From Leuctra nigra (lineage: Eukaryota; Arthropoda; Insecta; Plecoptera; Leuctridae), in NCBI GenBank assembly GCA_934045905.1, contig OW203766.1, positions 16,114,309 to 16,178,308 of the forward strand: a stretch of DNA of 64,000 nt, written 5' to 3'. The translations under genes were made by a program, and so were the position numbers. The notes below the pieces were generated by a model. The model searched no databases, was not told where the DNA came from, and saw nothing but the letters and a program-made list of their open reading frames with translations. Below, one piece after another: positions 54,031 to 64,000 of the stretch. Each line of letters opens with the position of its first letter. Position 1 is the first letter of the stretch.

Positions 54031-56949
54031 ACTCCAAAAAAACACTTAAAAACCACGTTCATTGATACCAACTTCAATAGTGTCATAACCTTGTCAGCAG
54101 TTTGAGCATTATCTTTCAAACTTGTGATGTACGAGCGAAAAGAAACACCGATTTCTTGTAAACTCGGAATGTGAATGAATATTTGTTAAAATAGATTTCA
54201 GCCCCCGAGGGAGAAAATGTTACATCCCCTTCGCTTTCGGGGCGTGCGCACAAGGCCCTACCTTCCCAGAGCCAGCTCAGATGTAACCGAACTCTCCCAG
54301 AGCACTGCCGATGGGTTATTTACGATTCAAACGATCAAGATTTTCACAATCCACGCAGGATTTGGTCGTGAATCTAATACTATTTTGTGTGAGGTGATAA
54401 GTGTGGTAAAAGTGCAAGTAGTGTTGGTATGCAGATAGTGTGTGTGTTTGGAGTGCGTGTGATGGTATTGATTTTTGTCATGCCTGACCTTTTTGCTACT
54501 GGGTATAGTAACTAATGATACCGTTCTTTACTCCTTTTGTTAGATACGGACGTAGATTTCAAGTGATTTACTGTTGGTAGAAGCTTTGTAGATGAATGAA
54601 TGAACCTGACGTAATTGTATCAATTAATTTTAAATCCCCAAAGGACATGAGCCAAGAGCGCTTTACTCTCTATCACTTCATTCACACCATATAAAGGAAT
54701 GGTTGCATGGTCTTATACATATTATATTACACACTTGTCTGAATATGAAACGGTTTCATTTCGAACCGCACTTAAAAATGAACTTGAAATATAAGATTAC
54801 ATTCAGTTTTCAGAAATGCCGTGCAGGAAAATAGCGATCTTGAAAAGGTCAATAAAAGATTGACCAAAGTAGTTCGTAGTATTTATTTTAAAATATTTTA
54901 CCAGTTAGTTTAATAATGTGTCTGCGTACAATAAATCACACGGTTTAAAATCCTTGATAATTAAACACCTGTAAACATCATCTCCACATTAATGTCCAAT
55001 AAAACAACTTAAACTAACAGTATGTGTGTGTTACTCTGCCTTTAACCTGTGCCATCGTAAACAATCTCTATAATAATTAATAACCACTAAACCCACCGAT
55101 CAACAGAGTGATGACATAATTGCTCATCCAGTCTTCATTAACAGCGCTATCTGGCGGGAAGATTGAACAATCGATTGTTCTCTAATCGACCTGGCGCCTC
55201 CACCAAACCCGGCGCCACGGGAGATATTACACAAACATTATTCAGTGCGAGAAACTGTCAGAAGTTTGGCACTCGGCGACGGTTTTTCAGTTGGTTTTCT
55301 CGGTTATACAACAATCAATCATTTTATTTGTACGATCTAACTGACGCATCAAAGAATCTCTCTACACAAAGTCATGATTGTTGCTCAAATTAACTATGAA
55401 TTTAAACATGTTTTTAAAGATTCATGACTATTATTATTAAAGTAATTGAAAGTATTGGGATATTTTGTCATGTTTTTGTAAAATTATTTATTATTTTGTC
55501 TACAGTTTCGATTTTTATATTAAAATCTTCCTCAGGACAAAACTTTACAAATTTACATAAAAAAGAAATGATGTTTTGAAATGAAGAAATGATGTTTTGA
55601 TGTAAATTTGTAAAGTTTTGTCCTGAGGAAGATTTTAATATAAAAATCGAAACTGTAGACAAAATAATAAATAATTTTACAAAAACATGACGAAATATCC
55701 CAATACTTTCAATTGCTTTAATAACTATGAATTTGTTCATGTCTTCGTTTAGAAAAAAAAATAAAAATATTACAATTATTTCCCTGTTCCTTGCAAGTGT
55801 TCATTACTTTCTTTGTTATTGCAATTTAAATTGCTCTCAAAACATTTCGACAAAATTGAGGCAAACAAAAGTTTCTCACAGTTTATTATAGAAATCAGTG
55901 TTTCAATCCAATGTATAAATGACATAATAGGCGCCGGCCAGTCTGTATGGACGACCCCCACCCCAAGCAATAAACCTGTCCGGGGCGAAAGGGTAGGACG
56001 GGGTTAAAACTGCTACCTACATAATAGAACGAACAGCAACGATATCACCACATGCAAGAGAAGCAGGCAACCGGGTCGATGGTGCATGTTTCATGCCAGT
56101 TTGTTGCGGCACGGTGGGGGGGCAGAACCTTGACCTCAACCCAAACTGACCTCCAAACAGTCGCATTACATCATTCAGGCTGACCTGCCGTATCTTAGAA
56201 ACACGCTCCAAATTTAGCAAGTTGTTAGGTGGTTTCTTGGTCCTGGGGGATGATATTAATCAGTGTAATGGTCGGCTGTACCTGAAGGTAATTCAGAAGA
56301 TAGTTCCAGATATCGTCATAAAATTAATTCAAATTTTACAAAGAATTTACTATATTTGTACGTATTGAACGAAAATATATTGTAGTTTTATACGTATAAA
56401 AATTAACACTAACTTTTAAATTTATAAAATGATGGTGTATGGTCCTAAACAGATCTAAGTAAATTATAATATTCTAACACTTTTTTGGTCAGAATTCTAC
56501 AACTTTATTGGTCAAATCCAATATTTTGTCACATTGTCGCACCGATTTTAGAGTGTAGGTTAGTATATTGGTTCACGTTTACTATTTTTCACACCGTAAA
56601 TAATTTAATAGTTGAAAAGTTATGTCGATATTTTGTAAAAATAGTGTTTAGAATTTACCTCTGGTTACAGCCGACTTTGCTGTACATCACGCTACTGGAA
56701 TGTGTTGATCAACTTGGTGTGATTCATTTCAGAACTGCACAGAAGTCGAACAAACAAGCTGGACACTTCTTGTAAATTGGTCCACGTAAACAAACTCATC
56801 AAAGTCGAAACTCCCCAAGAAACTGCAGAATGTCTCCGAATGCCGCATTGAAGATGCCGAAAATCGATAGACTCTCTTTTTATGATCAAGTGCCGCACAA
56901 ACAGGTGTTATCAACGTGAGTGATCAATAATAGATAGGCATCGAGCGAC
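54031..56949. other. Spacer upstream of the single-TM gene
   Basis: Apart from the inverted repeat at 55.4-55.7 kb it holds GC-richer patches at 54190-54330 and 55140-55280, either of which may be a promoter or non-coding first exon. No coding exon recognised. Confidence 0.45.
55443..55715. repeat. Long near-perfect inverted repeat
   Basis: Arms 55443-55559 and about 55601-55715 match almost base for base (for example GTCTACAGTTTCGATTTTTA and CTTCCTCAGGACAAAACTTT). The spacer has AAATGATGTTTTGAAATGAA and a second AAATGATGTTTTG. The direct repeat AACTATGAATTT (55392 and 55723) flanks it. Transcribed, it would form a hairpin of over 110 bp. Confidence 0.85.
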
Positions 56950-59900
56950 ATGTTTTGCCCTGGCATCTTGGTTCTATTTTACTTCTTCCACCCTTCCTAC
57001 GCCACCTTGAAACCAAATCACCCAGTGCTACTCAACAAATGCTGCCTTATCAACCAACGTTTCGCGCTCGGAATCGACAACGTGCTGCAATGCGTGACAT
57101 TCGAGAAAGAAGTCAAACAACCAGACTGGTGGTGGATTCCGAAACATGTCATGGTCTACGCCAACAACACGACAACGAGAAAGATCAGTGACGTTCAGAA
57201 AGTTCTCTCGTCAACTTTAGGAAATCACAGCGTGCTGTACGGCTCAAAACCAAACTGTAAAAACAACTCCAAAGACATCTTATTCAATAATTCTAAGAAG
57301 AAAAAACATGAATTTAATTTCATCGTATCCGATGGGGCGATTTATTTAAAAGTGTTCAAAGCCTCGTCATATCATGGTGTTGCGCATCGAACAATGTTCC
57401 CCAGCAAGGACTACTGTGTGGATGTCGGTCCAGACATGTTTGTCGTGTATCTGTGTCCGTGCGACACCATGGGATGTGTCCGGAAGTGTTGCGACGAGAT
57501 GCAGGCGTACAACGAGACGGCAGGTGTCTGCCAGAACGTGTCCCAAGTACCTGATTGGCTGCCGGGAGTCAGCCGCAAGACGGACGCAGTAAGACACGAT
57601 TACGTGATATCTTACGTGGGCTCGTGTCTTACGTGGGCTCGTAATTTAACATGATATCTTACGTGGGCTCGTAGTTTAACATAATATCTTACGTGGGCTC
57701 GTAGTATAACGTAATATCTTACGTGGGCTCGTAGTTTAACATAATATCTTACGTGGGCTCGTAGTGTAACATAATATCTTACGTGGGCTCTTGTCTTACG
57801 TGGGCTCGTTATTTAACATAATATCTTACGTGGACTCTTAGTTTAACATAATATCTTACGCGGGCTCGTAGCTTATCATAATATCTTACTTGGGCTCGTA
57901 GTTTATCATAATATCTTACGTGGGCTCGTAGTGTAACATAATATCTTACGTGGGCTCGTAGTGTAACATAATATCTTACGCGGGCTCGTAGCTTATCATA
58001 ATATCTTACTTGGGCTCGTAGTTTATCATAATATCTTACGTGGGCTCGTAGTGTAACATAATATCTTACGCGGGCTCGTAGTTTATCATAATATCTTACG
58101 CGGGCTCGTAGATTAACATAATATCTTACGCGGGCTCGTAGATTAACATAATATCTTACGTGGGCTCGTAGTTTATACCCGAGGAAAAGAGAGACGTTTT
58201 TCTTGAGGTTTTGGTTATTTTAATGCTCAAGTGCGGTAAGCAATGTATAAAAGCAGTAATAATATTCAATCACGATAGAAATCATACTGATGATGAGAAC
58301 TAGTGCCTTCAAGATTACTTTTAGGCCTTGAAGATTTCCACGCATCACAAATCTAAAAGCTTTTATCAATTTCTTTAAAAAATAATTTGATAAAATGCTT
58401 TTGTTGGTATTTTCCTAAACTCTGTTAGGTAGCTAGTTTTGCATGCATTCTTAATTTTAGCTGAAGACATTCGTTATCTTAATAATTTTCACAATTTTCG
58501 TTTCGTGAGCGTAAGTTTTATTTCGCGAGAGTTTTCGTTTCGTGGTTCTTATAAACCAAGGAGCACGATAAGTTGTTCCGTCCATTTAGAGTGTTTGTAC
58601 AGTTACATTTTCCACTTATTCAAGTTAAATATTTGATAAAGATATAAACCATTTCAATGTGTCTAGCATAAAAGTAACGCAAATAAATTCACTCTAATAG
58701 ATTTAAGGATGTAGTTATACTATCAGTCCGCTATCTTCTGCAAATTGAGTTTGATTTATCTAAAAACCCCAACCCATCAGTGATACAATGCAGCTATATT
58801 TTATTATTCAAACCTCTCCCAGCCTTGATGTACTTATTTAGAGTCTTGATGTAGACGCTAAAGAAGTATGAAGTATACATACAACTTGATTGCAAATATC
58901 ACCATGCAGGGGTGTTAAAATGAGTAAGTTACTGATGTTTCTAACACATGTTTTCCCTGGCAGAAGGACGACACGGAGTATTACCGCATGGTGAACGCCA
59001 AGAAGAAGTTCCATTGCCAAGAGTCGACAGTCCACGTGGTGAAGGATGTTCGCGCGAAGTTCACACTCAATGAAGACGGCTCATTACAGGTGAAAAACAC
59101 AATCGAATGTCTGTCGGACTATCTAGACAGCATTTAGAACAGTTTGTGCAACTCAGGCAACCAACCCCTCCCCTGTTCACCCCCTCTGTCGGGGACCAGA
59201 ATATAGGGATGTCTCGTGAAATTTTATTGCAGTTAATTTGTAAATATTAGCATAAATAATAATGATGAACACACTTATTACCCCAGATAAATTATCATTC
59301 ATAAAAATCAATTTCAAATGTCATGGTACATTTTGGCGGGAAAACCGGCTTGAAACAGGATGGTGTAGTTATTTCTTTCTTCTTACGTTCTCAACATTGT
59401 GTTATCAAGGCGGTATACTTTATGACACTTTTTTTATTATTGTATATGAATTATGACATCAATATAAATTTTCCTGTTTTAAAATTAGAAGAAATCTATC
59501 TAACTTTGTAAATCAATTCCTTCAAAACAGTTCATCCCACAAAAATAATACTACCATATCTGTGTTCAGGTACACCTCAACTTTCATAAAGTTGGTAACT
59601 ATTATCCTGAAATCCCTCGTATACTAGATTCCCTATTGTTTCGGACAATGCCGTAAAGATATGCCAATGAGCCAATAGGGATTCAGCAGAGTTGATATGC
59701 AGCAAAAAGTTCTCAATTTCGATCATTCGCAGTACTATACGAAAATACGTGTCATGTGAATCACACATTTCAATCACATTTTACACTGGAAGGAATAGCC
59801 AAAGATTAAGCCGTAATTGTTTGAGAGTATTTTCAGCATTTCTTCAAATTGAGTTGATGTGTAATTGCGGTTTATAAACGGACTTACATAAATATCAAAG

Positions 59901-61727
59901 AATAAATTGGAATCTCCAGCAAAACATAAACAATCAACCTCTATACAGCATATAATGATTCAGAGTTTGCTACCACATTGAGTTGTTTTTTCCTGTTATT
60001 TTATTACAAACCACATAAACCATAATTCCATCCGGAGTGAAGTAATCATGCATAACCTCATCTCATCAAGATTGTATATATTTAAAGCGACTTACCCTTC
60101 AACTATATTCACATTTACTGTTTACATTTGCTTTTTTCCTGAATGTCAGATCACAAAAACGTGTATACATAGTTGCATGTCATCATTCATTTTGACACAT
60201 GATGGCACAATTCAGAATAGCTGTGATTCTATGCTTACCTACTGCTTTTTGTGCCGATATTTGATAATTTTCTTGGTTTGCCTGATCAATTTTATAGGCT
60301 CCAGAAAAATCAAATCATTATATGAAGAGGAATCAAGGTCTCATTTTACAAAAATACATCGATTTACCTCCATTTATTAGTTAAATTTGAGCTGTCTCTC
60401 TAGACAGCGACGTACACTCGACAATTCATAAAACGGGTTTTGAAAGAAATGGATTGTCTGCAAAAAATGTGATGGCATCATCTAATGAAGTCTATACTTA
60501 CTCGTCATACCTCTAGTGGATGAGCTCTGATTTCATTGATAATAACAAGCATTGATTGTCAAGGAACCTGACCAGCAGCCAATACGTTTCGTTCAAATAC
60601 CGTTTTATGATTTGTTGGGTGTATACTACCAACATAATGTCCGTCCTCGGGGGAAAATTCAATTATTTGCATTGCTGATGTTAAACAAACAAAGTACGTG
60701 TAATTAAGCTATGAATAGGGAATGATATTTGTCTGTGAAGCACTTAGGTCCACAACCACTGCTTATTACTACATCACAGAACACGGACTGGTTAACAGCT
60801 CTTTCTTGGCGAGCACAGATTTGTTTTAGTTTATCATAAAGTTAAATAAGTATATTCAATATTTGTCCAATTCGTATTTAAACTTAAGTGATACATTATA
60901 TCGTTTATGACGATTGCGTAACAGTACATCGTAGCCATAATTCAAAACTTTATCTCGCTTTTAAACTTGCTCTACTGGTTTTAAACAGGTAGCCCACCTC
61001 TTCGGGTCAACCCGTTACTCCAAAACATTTCAAAGTCAACTCGAGTAATTATTTTTAAAAATCATCTAATTAGTGGAAACATAAAAAGATCCTCTAGACC
61101 CCAACGTTTGCCATATCGAGTTGAATAGATGATCAGATGTCTAGGTTCAGATAAAGAGGCCGACATAGCTGCTGTGTATTTAAAAATATCAAGGAATCAG
61201 TCAATAGTTTTATTCGAAAGAATATAACAAATTAATGTTGTTCCAGATCTATAGACTTGCACATGTTCGGCAACTCGTGAATGCCTATAATAAAATTTGT
61301 ATGTGTCATTTCATGGTTTGTAAAGAGAACCACAAATAAATCGCTTACTTGAAAACAATCATACAAAAATATTATTCGTAAATGAGCATAATAACTGTTA
61401 ACGTTAGTACTAAGTAGACAGTCTTGAAAATCTCGTAAGCTACTAATTACAGTCTTGAAAATCTCTGACAAACCACTAAGTGTTACTCCATTCTGTCGGC
61501 AGGCGAAGGACACAGAACGCATCTTCCCTCCGCACGAGGTCTGCGTCGACCACACTGTCCATCGCGATGAGATGGTCCACTATTGCCAGCATCACGACGA
61601 CTACTACTTCATGTTCGGCTTCGTGTTCAAGAGTTTCGCGCTCATCTGTCTCATCATCTCCATCGTCGTCCTCGTCGGCGCGCACATACGATACATCTAC
61701 GACAACTGCATGTGCTGCTCTTTCTAG
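56950..61727 (+). CDS. mthl: Methuselah-like ectodomain with a single transmembrane helix (no 7-TM core)
   Basis: Three exons: 56950-57588, 58964-59089 and 61503-61727, all phase 0; 330 codons including TAG. The ATG at 56950 begins a signal peptide (MFCPGILVLFYFFHPSYA). The ectodomain parallels the receptor at 39-52 kb: LNKCCLIN, WWWIPKHV, KDYCVDVGPDMFVVY, CVRKCCDEM, then exon 2 with EYYRMVN. Exon 3 has FPPHEVCVD, a hydrophobic helix (KSFALICLIISIVVLVGA) and a short Cys-containing tail DNCMCCSF. The neighbour's matching exon continues through TM2; this one stops after TM1. No further TM exon is visible downstream to the window end. It is a tandem paralogue, either a natural single-pass form (possible decoy or ligand-binding receptor) or a decaying copy. 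Intact splice sites and open frame argue against simple decay. Confidence 0.82.
57597..58172 (+). repeat. 30-bp minisatellite in intron 1 of the single-TM Mth-like gene
   Basis: About 19 units of roughly gtagtttaacataatatctt followed by acgtgggctc, starting within ten bases of the exon 1 donor at 57589. Units vary by single bases (tttaac, tgtaac, tttatc; acgtggg, acgcggg). The first units are irregular, which suggests the array grew from the intron sequence next to the donor. Every unit carries TACGTGGG or a variant. Confidence 0.9.
59210..59555 (+). repeat. MITE-like block in intron 2 of the single-TM gene
   Basis: Counterpart of 41430-41745, located after exon 2 in both paralogues. Ends with AACAGTTCATCCCACAAAAA against AACTATTCGTCCCACGACAA in the other copy. 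Confidence 0.6.
60175..60365 (+). repeat. Interspersed repeat in intron 2 of the single-TM gene
   Basis: Counterpart of 51735-51905. The two intron positions do not correspond, so this is a dispersed repeat, not duplicated intron sequence. Confidence 0.5.
60415..60621. mobile_element. Mariner-type MITE, copy 2
   Basis: TA flanks at 60413 and 60622; ends CACTCGACAATTCATAAAAC and GTTTTATGATTTGTTGGGTG; interior matches copy 1. In intron 2 of the single-TM gene. Confidence 0.7.
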
Positions 61728-62369
61728 ACGACCTCCACTTCATCGTCGTCCTCGTGACGCTCCTCTCCGAGATATCGTCGTCGTCTTAAAGAGGTTCATC
61801 GCCGTCCTCGTGGGGAGTCTCAATCATTCCCGCTCGTTCTAAACGATCTCTCATCGCCGTCGTCATCAAGAGGTTCATCGCCGTCCTCGCGGGGAGTCTC
61901 AACCATTGCCACTCGTTCTAGACGACCTCCACTTCATTGTCGTCGTCATCAAGAGGTTCATCGCCGTCCTCGCGGGGAGTCTCAACCATTGCCACTCGTT
62001 CTAGACGACCTCCACTTCATTGTCGTCGTCATCAAGAGGTTCATCGCCGTCCTCGCGGGGAGTCTCAATCATTCCCACTCGTTCTAGACGACCTCCACTT
62101 CATTGTCGTCGTCATCAAGAGGTTCATCGCCGTCCTCGTGGGGAGATTCAATCATTCCCACTCAATCTAGACGACCTCCACTTCATTGTCGTCGTCATCA
62201 AGAGGTTCATCGCCGTCCTCGTGGGGAGTCTCAATCATTCCCACTCAATCTAGACGACCTCCACTTCATTGTCGTCGTCATCAAGAGGTTCATCGCCGTC
62301 CTCGTGGGGAGTCTCAATCATTCCCACTCAATCTAGACGACCTCCACTTCATTGTCGTCGTCATCAAGA
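61727..62369 (+). repeat. 83-bp minisatellite starting at the stop codon of the single-TM Mth-like gene
   Basis: Eight unit starts (gacgacctccacttcat or a variant) lie near 61727, 61841, 61921, 62004, 62087, 62170, 62253 and 62336; the last five steps are exactly 83 bp. The first unit begins at the G of the TAG stop. Because 83 is not a multiple of three, the open frames across the array are periodic artefacts. The array would lie in the 3' UTR. Confidence 0.9.
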
Positions 62370-62417
62370 GACAAACTGCATGAACTCAGTCTTCGACTGC
62401 GATGAGTCACTTTAACT

Positions 62418-62423
62418 AATAAA
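62418..62423 (+). promoter_or_regulatory. Candidate polyadenylation signal of the single-TM Mth-like gene
   Basis: AATAAA lies about 50 bp after the end of the 83-bp array and 690 bp after the stop codon, making it the first hexamer downstream. Position only; no transcript evidence. Confidence 0.4.
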
Positions 62424-64000
62424 CTTCATATTCTTTTTAAAGAAAATGTGAAAAATACTCGAATCTCAATCTGGTACTACGCGTTGTTTTTAGTAGTAGG
62501 TAGAAACGGATACATCCACGAACAAGAAAATACAATGTCAAACGTTTAACAACCTCATCGAACAGTTTGTCAACGTAAAATTTAGAAAAATACGAAGCTT
62601 TGTCAATGAAAAGAATATTTGTGTACCAAAGGTGTGAGATATGGAAATGAAATGGAACCGCAAGTAAAATGGCAAGGGACTGAATGCCTTAATGGATTTG
62701 ACCTAATCGGGAACTGACTTTTAACTAATATGGAATTGGAAAATGTTTTAATGTGATTATGAAACAGTGTTTTAGATTGTTGTATTTTGCATCTATTAAT
62801 TTGATTAGCATTCACAAAGCAATCTAGATTGCATGTAAGTGGGAACATACGTGCTGTAAGTGGGATTGCATGTTAGCAAACGCTTGCATTGTGTGGAACT
62901 ATAGCAATAATTATAATTGCTATGGGATTTAGATAGTCTGCCACCAAGTTGTAATATCAAGCCGATATAAATCAGGTGTGACTCGAAAAGTGAGGAATAT
63001 CACAATATCAGTAATATTAGGTAACGCAATTCATTTTTTATTTATGGATAATTTTAGAACTCAATTAGTAAAATGGCAATAATAAAAAGACTTACACTAA
63101 TACTTAACGTATATAATTTAATTATTGTGAAACTTTTCCCGTCCTGAAACGATCTTAACTGATTAATTAAACATATCTTTTTCTTCTATTAACCTAATTT
63201 GACTGCATAATGACCTACGCATGCTATTACGTTCTGTGCATTATCGTTGTCACCCCGTGTAGGACAACTATATCTAATTAAAGTGGACCTTGATAGCTGT
63301 TCAGGGACTGCACGGGAGTTCATACTCTCATGGGTGCATTCCGACGCAAGGTTCAGGCGTGCGAAGTCTGTTGGTGATCAGTTCTCTCAGTTCACGACGA
63401 ACTACCAGCGGTGATACAGTAAGAGTACCTACTTAAATCATCATAATTGTGTGTTTGTTTGTAAAATTGAATTACATAATGGGATTCGTTTAACATATTT
63501 AACTTATAAGGCAATATAGGGCAACAAAAAATCAACTAACTGCTAATGTTCTCACACTGATGTTTACTTATAGTTATTACTAAAATTTTGATATCTCCAT
63601 TCAATAATTCAAAAGAATTAAAAAAACAAAATGTACCATTTTTTACCCGCAAATGAATAATCGGTAAATTTACATGTAAATTTTACCGGGTACCATCCCT
63701 TTAAGAGTAATAAGCTTGATGGTCCCTTTTTTTAAATTTTGTTTGAGTAGTGTGAAGATAAAACTAAAAAAACACTTTGAGGAACCTTCGGCGTCCCGTT
63801 ATAGCTTACTGATTCCTCAAGAATAATGATAACTCCTACGCCTGCTGAATTCTTGGCTTGCTCGAACTAAAGACTGATTGCAGAAGAGAGGAATGGATAA
63901 TAGCAAGGTCAATCTCTGGTTTTCACAAATTGATAACTAAGAGCTGATTCATTCAAATGAATCTGTTTCTTAATGCAACATAAATCATAGCTGCTTCGTT
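62424..64000. other. Region downstream of the single-TM gene
   Basis: No exon resembling TM2-TM7 of the neighbour is visible. AT-rich, with one promoter-like patch at 63290-63420. Confidence 0.5.
63387..63418 (+). promoter_or_regulatory. Possible transcription start and non-coding first exon
   Basis: An arthropod initiator-like TCAGT at 63387 is followed by a short GC-richer stretch ending at 63418 with a good donor (GTAAGA). The stretch from 63290 stands out from its AT-rich surroundings. It could be the 5' end of a gene extending past the window. Pattern-based only. Confidence 0.25.

Noticed and set aside
51735..60365. Single-TM gene intron as a deletion product of the 7-TM gene's last intron
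   Set aside because: The shared block at 60175-60365 is upstream of the TM1 exon, the wrong order for a simple deletion; a dispersed repeat explains it better.
61480..62383. Ser/Arg-rich open frames of 65-120 codons
   Set aside because: Shadow frames of the single-TM gene's last exon and of the 83-bp minisatellite.

Overview
This 64 kb window is nuclear DNA of an arthropod, most likely an insect. The genes have many small GC-rich exons with GT-AG introns, set in AT-rich DNA full of Helitron, hAT, piggyBac, PIF/Harbinger, mariner-type, LINE and tRNA-derived SINE elements. I cannot name the species; a hemipteran-like genome is a guess. All exon limits were placed by eye from splice consensus, reading-frame phase and remembered protein families. 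No alignment was run.

Layout. (1) 0-6 kb: no convincing coding exon, two Helitron copies. (2) 6.2-25.8 kb, plus strand: a lysyl hydroxylase (Plod) gene lacking only its signal-peptide exon. It has thirteen coding positions in the mature protein, one of which exists as two alternative exons (21.95 and 22.92 kb). (3) 13.1-16.6 kb, minus strand: two tandem one-Ig-domain secreted protein genes of the OIG-4 type, nested inside the 10.4 kb Plod intron. (4) 17.7-20.3 kb: a tandem array whose units carry a CCGGAAGTGACGTCA core, then a 1.1 kb element with 201-bp terminal inverted repeats. (5) 26-38 kb: gene-poor, built of repeats, including a segmental duplication whose two copies (26.2 and 31.7 kb) were later hit by different elements. 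(6) 39.1-52.5 kb, plus strand: a complete 622-codon Methuselah-like 7-TM receptor in seven exons. (7) 56.9-61.7 kb, plus strand: a paralogue that keeps the ectodomain and one transmembrane helix and then stops.

The most striking structure is in the first receptor gene. The exon for transmembrane helix 3, together with its 3' splice site, is repeated 24 times at an exact 97-bp spacing (43.63-45.95 kb). Only the last copy has the strong donor. Each upstream copy is 78 nt from acceptor to a candidate weak donor, so including one would keep the reading frame. The same gene has a 66-bp duplicated splice acceptor at exon 2. The paralogue has a 30-bp minisatellite starting beside its first donor and an 83-bp minisatellite starting at its stop codon. 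Splice junctions and exon ends in this receptor pair have therefore been amplified repeatedly.

The genes fall into two themes. Plod modifies collagen lysines in the ER. The OIG-4-like and Methuselah-like proteins are secreted or cell-surface proteins. Nothing in the sequence shows that they act in one pathway.
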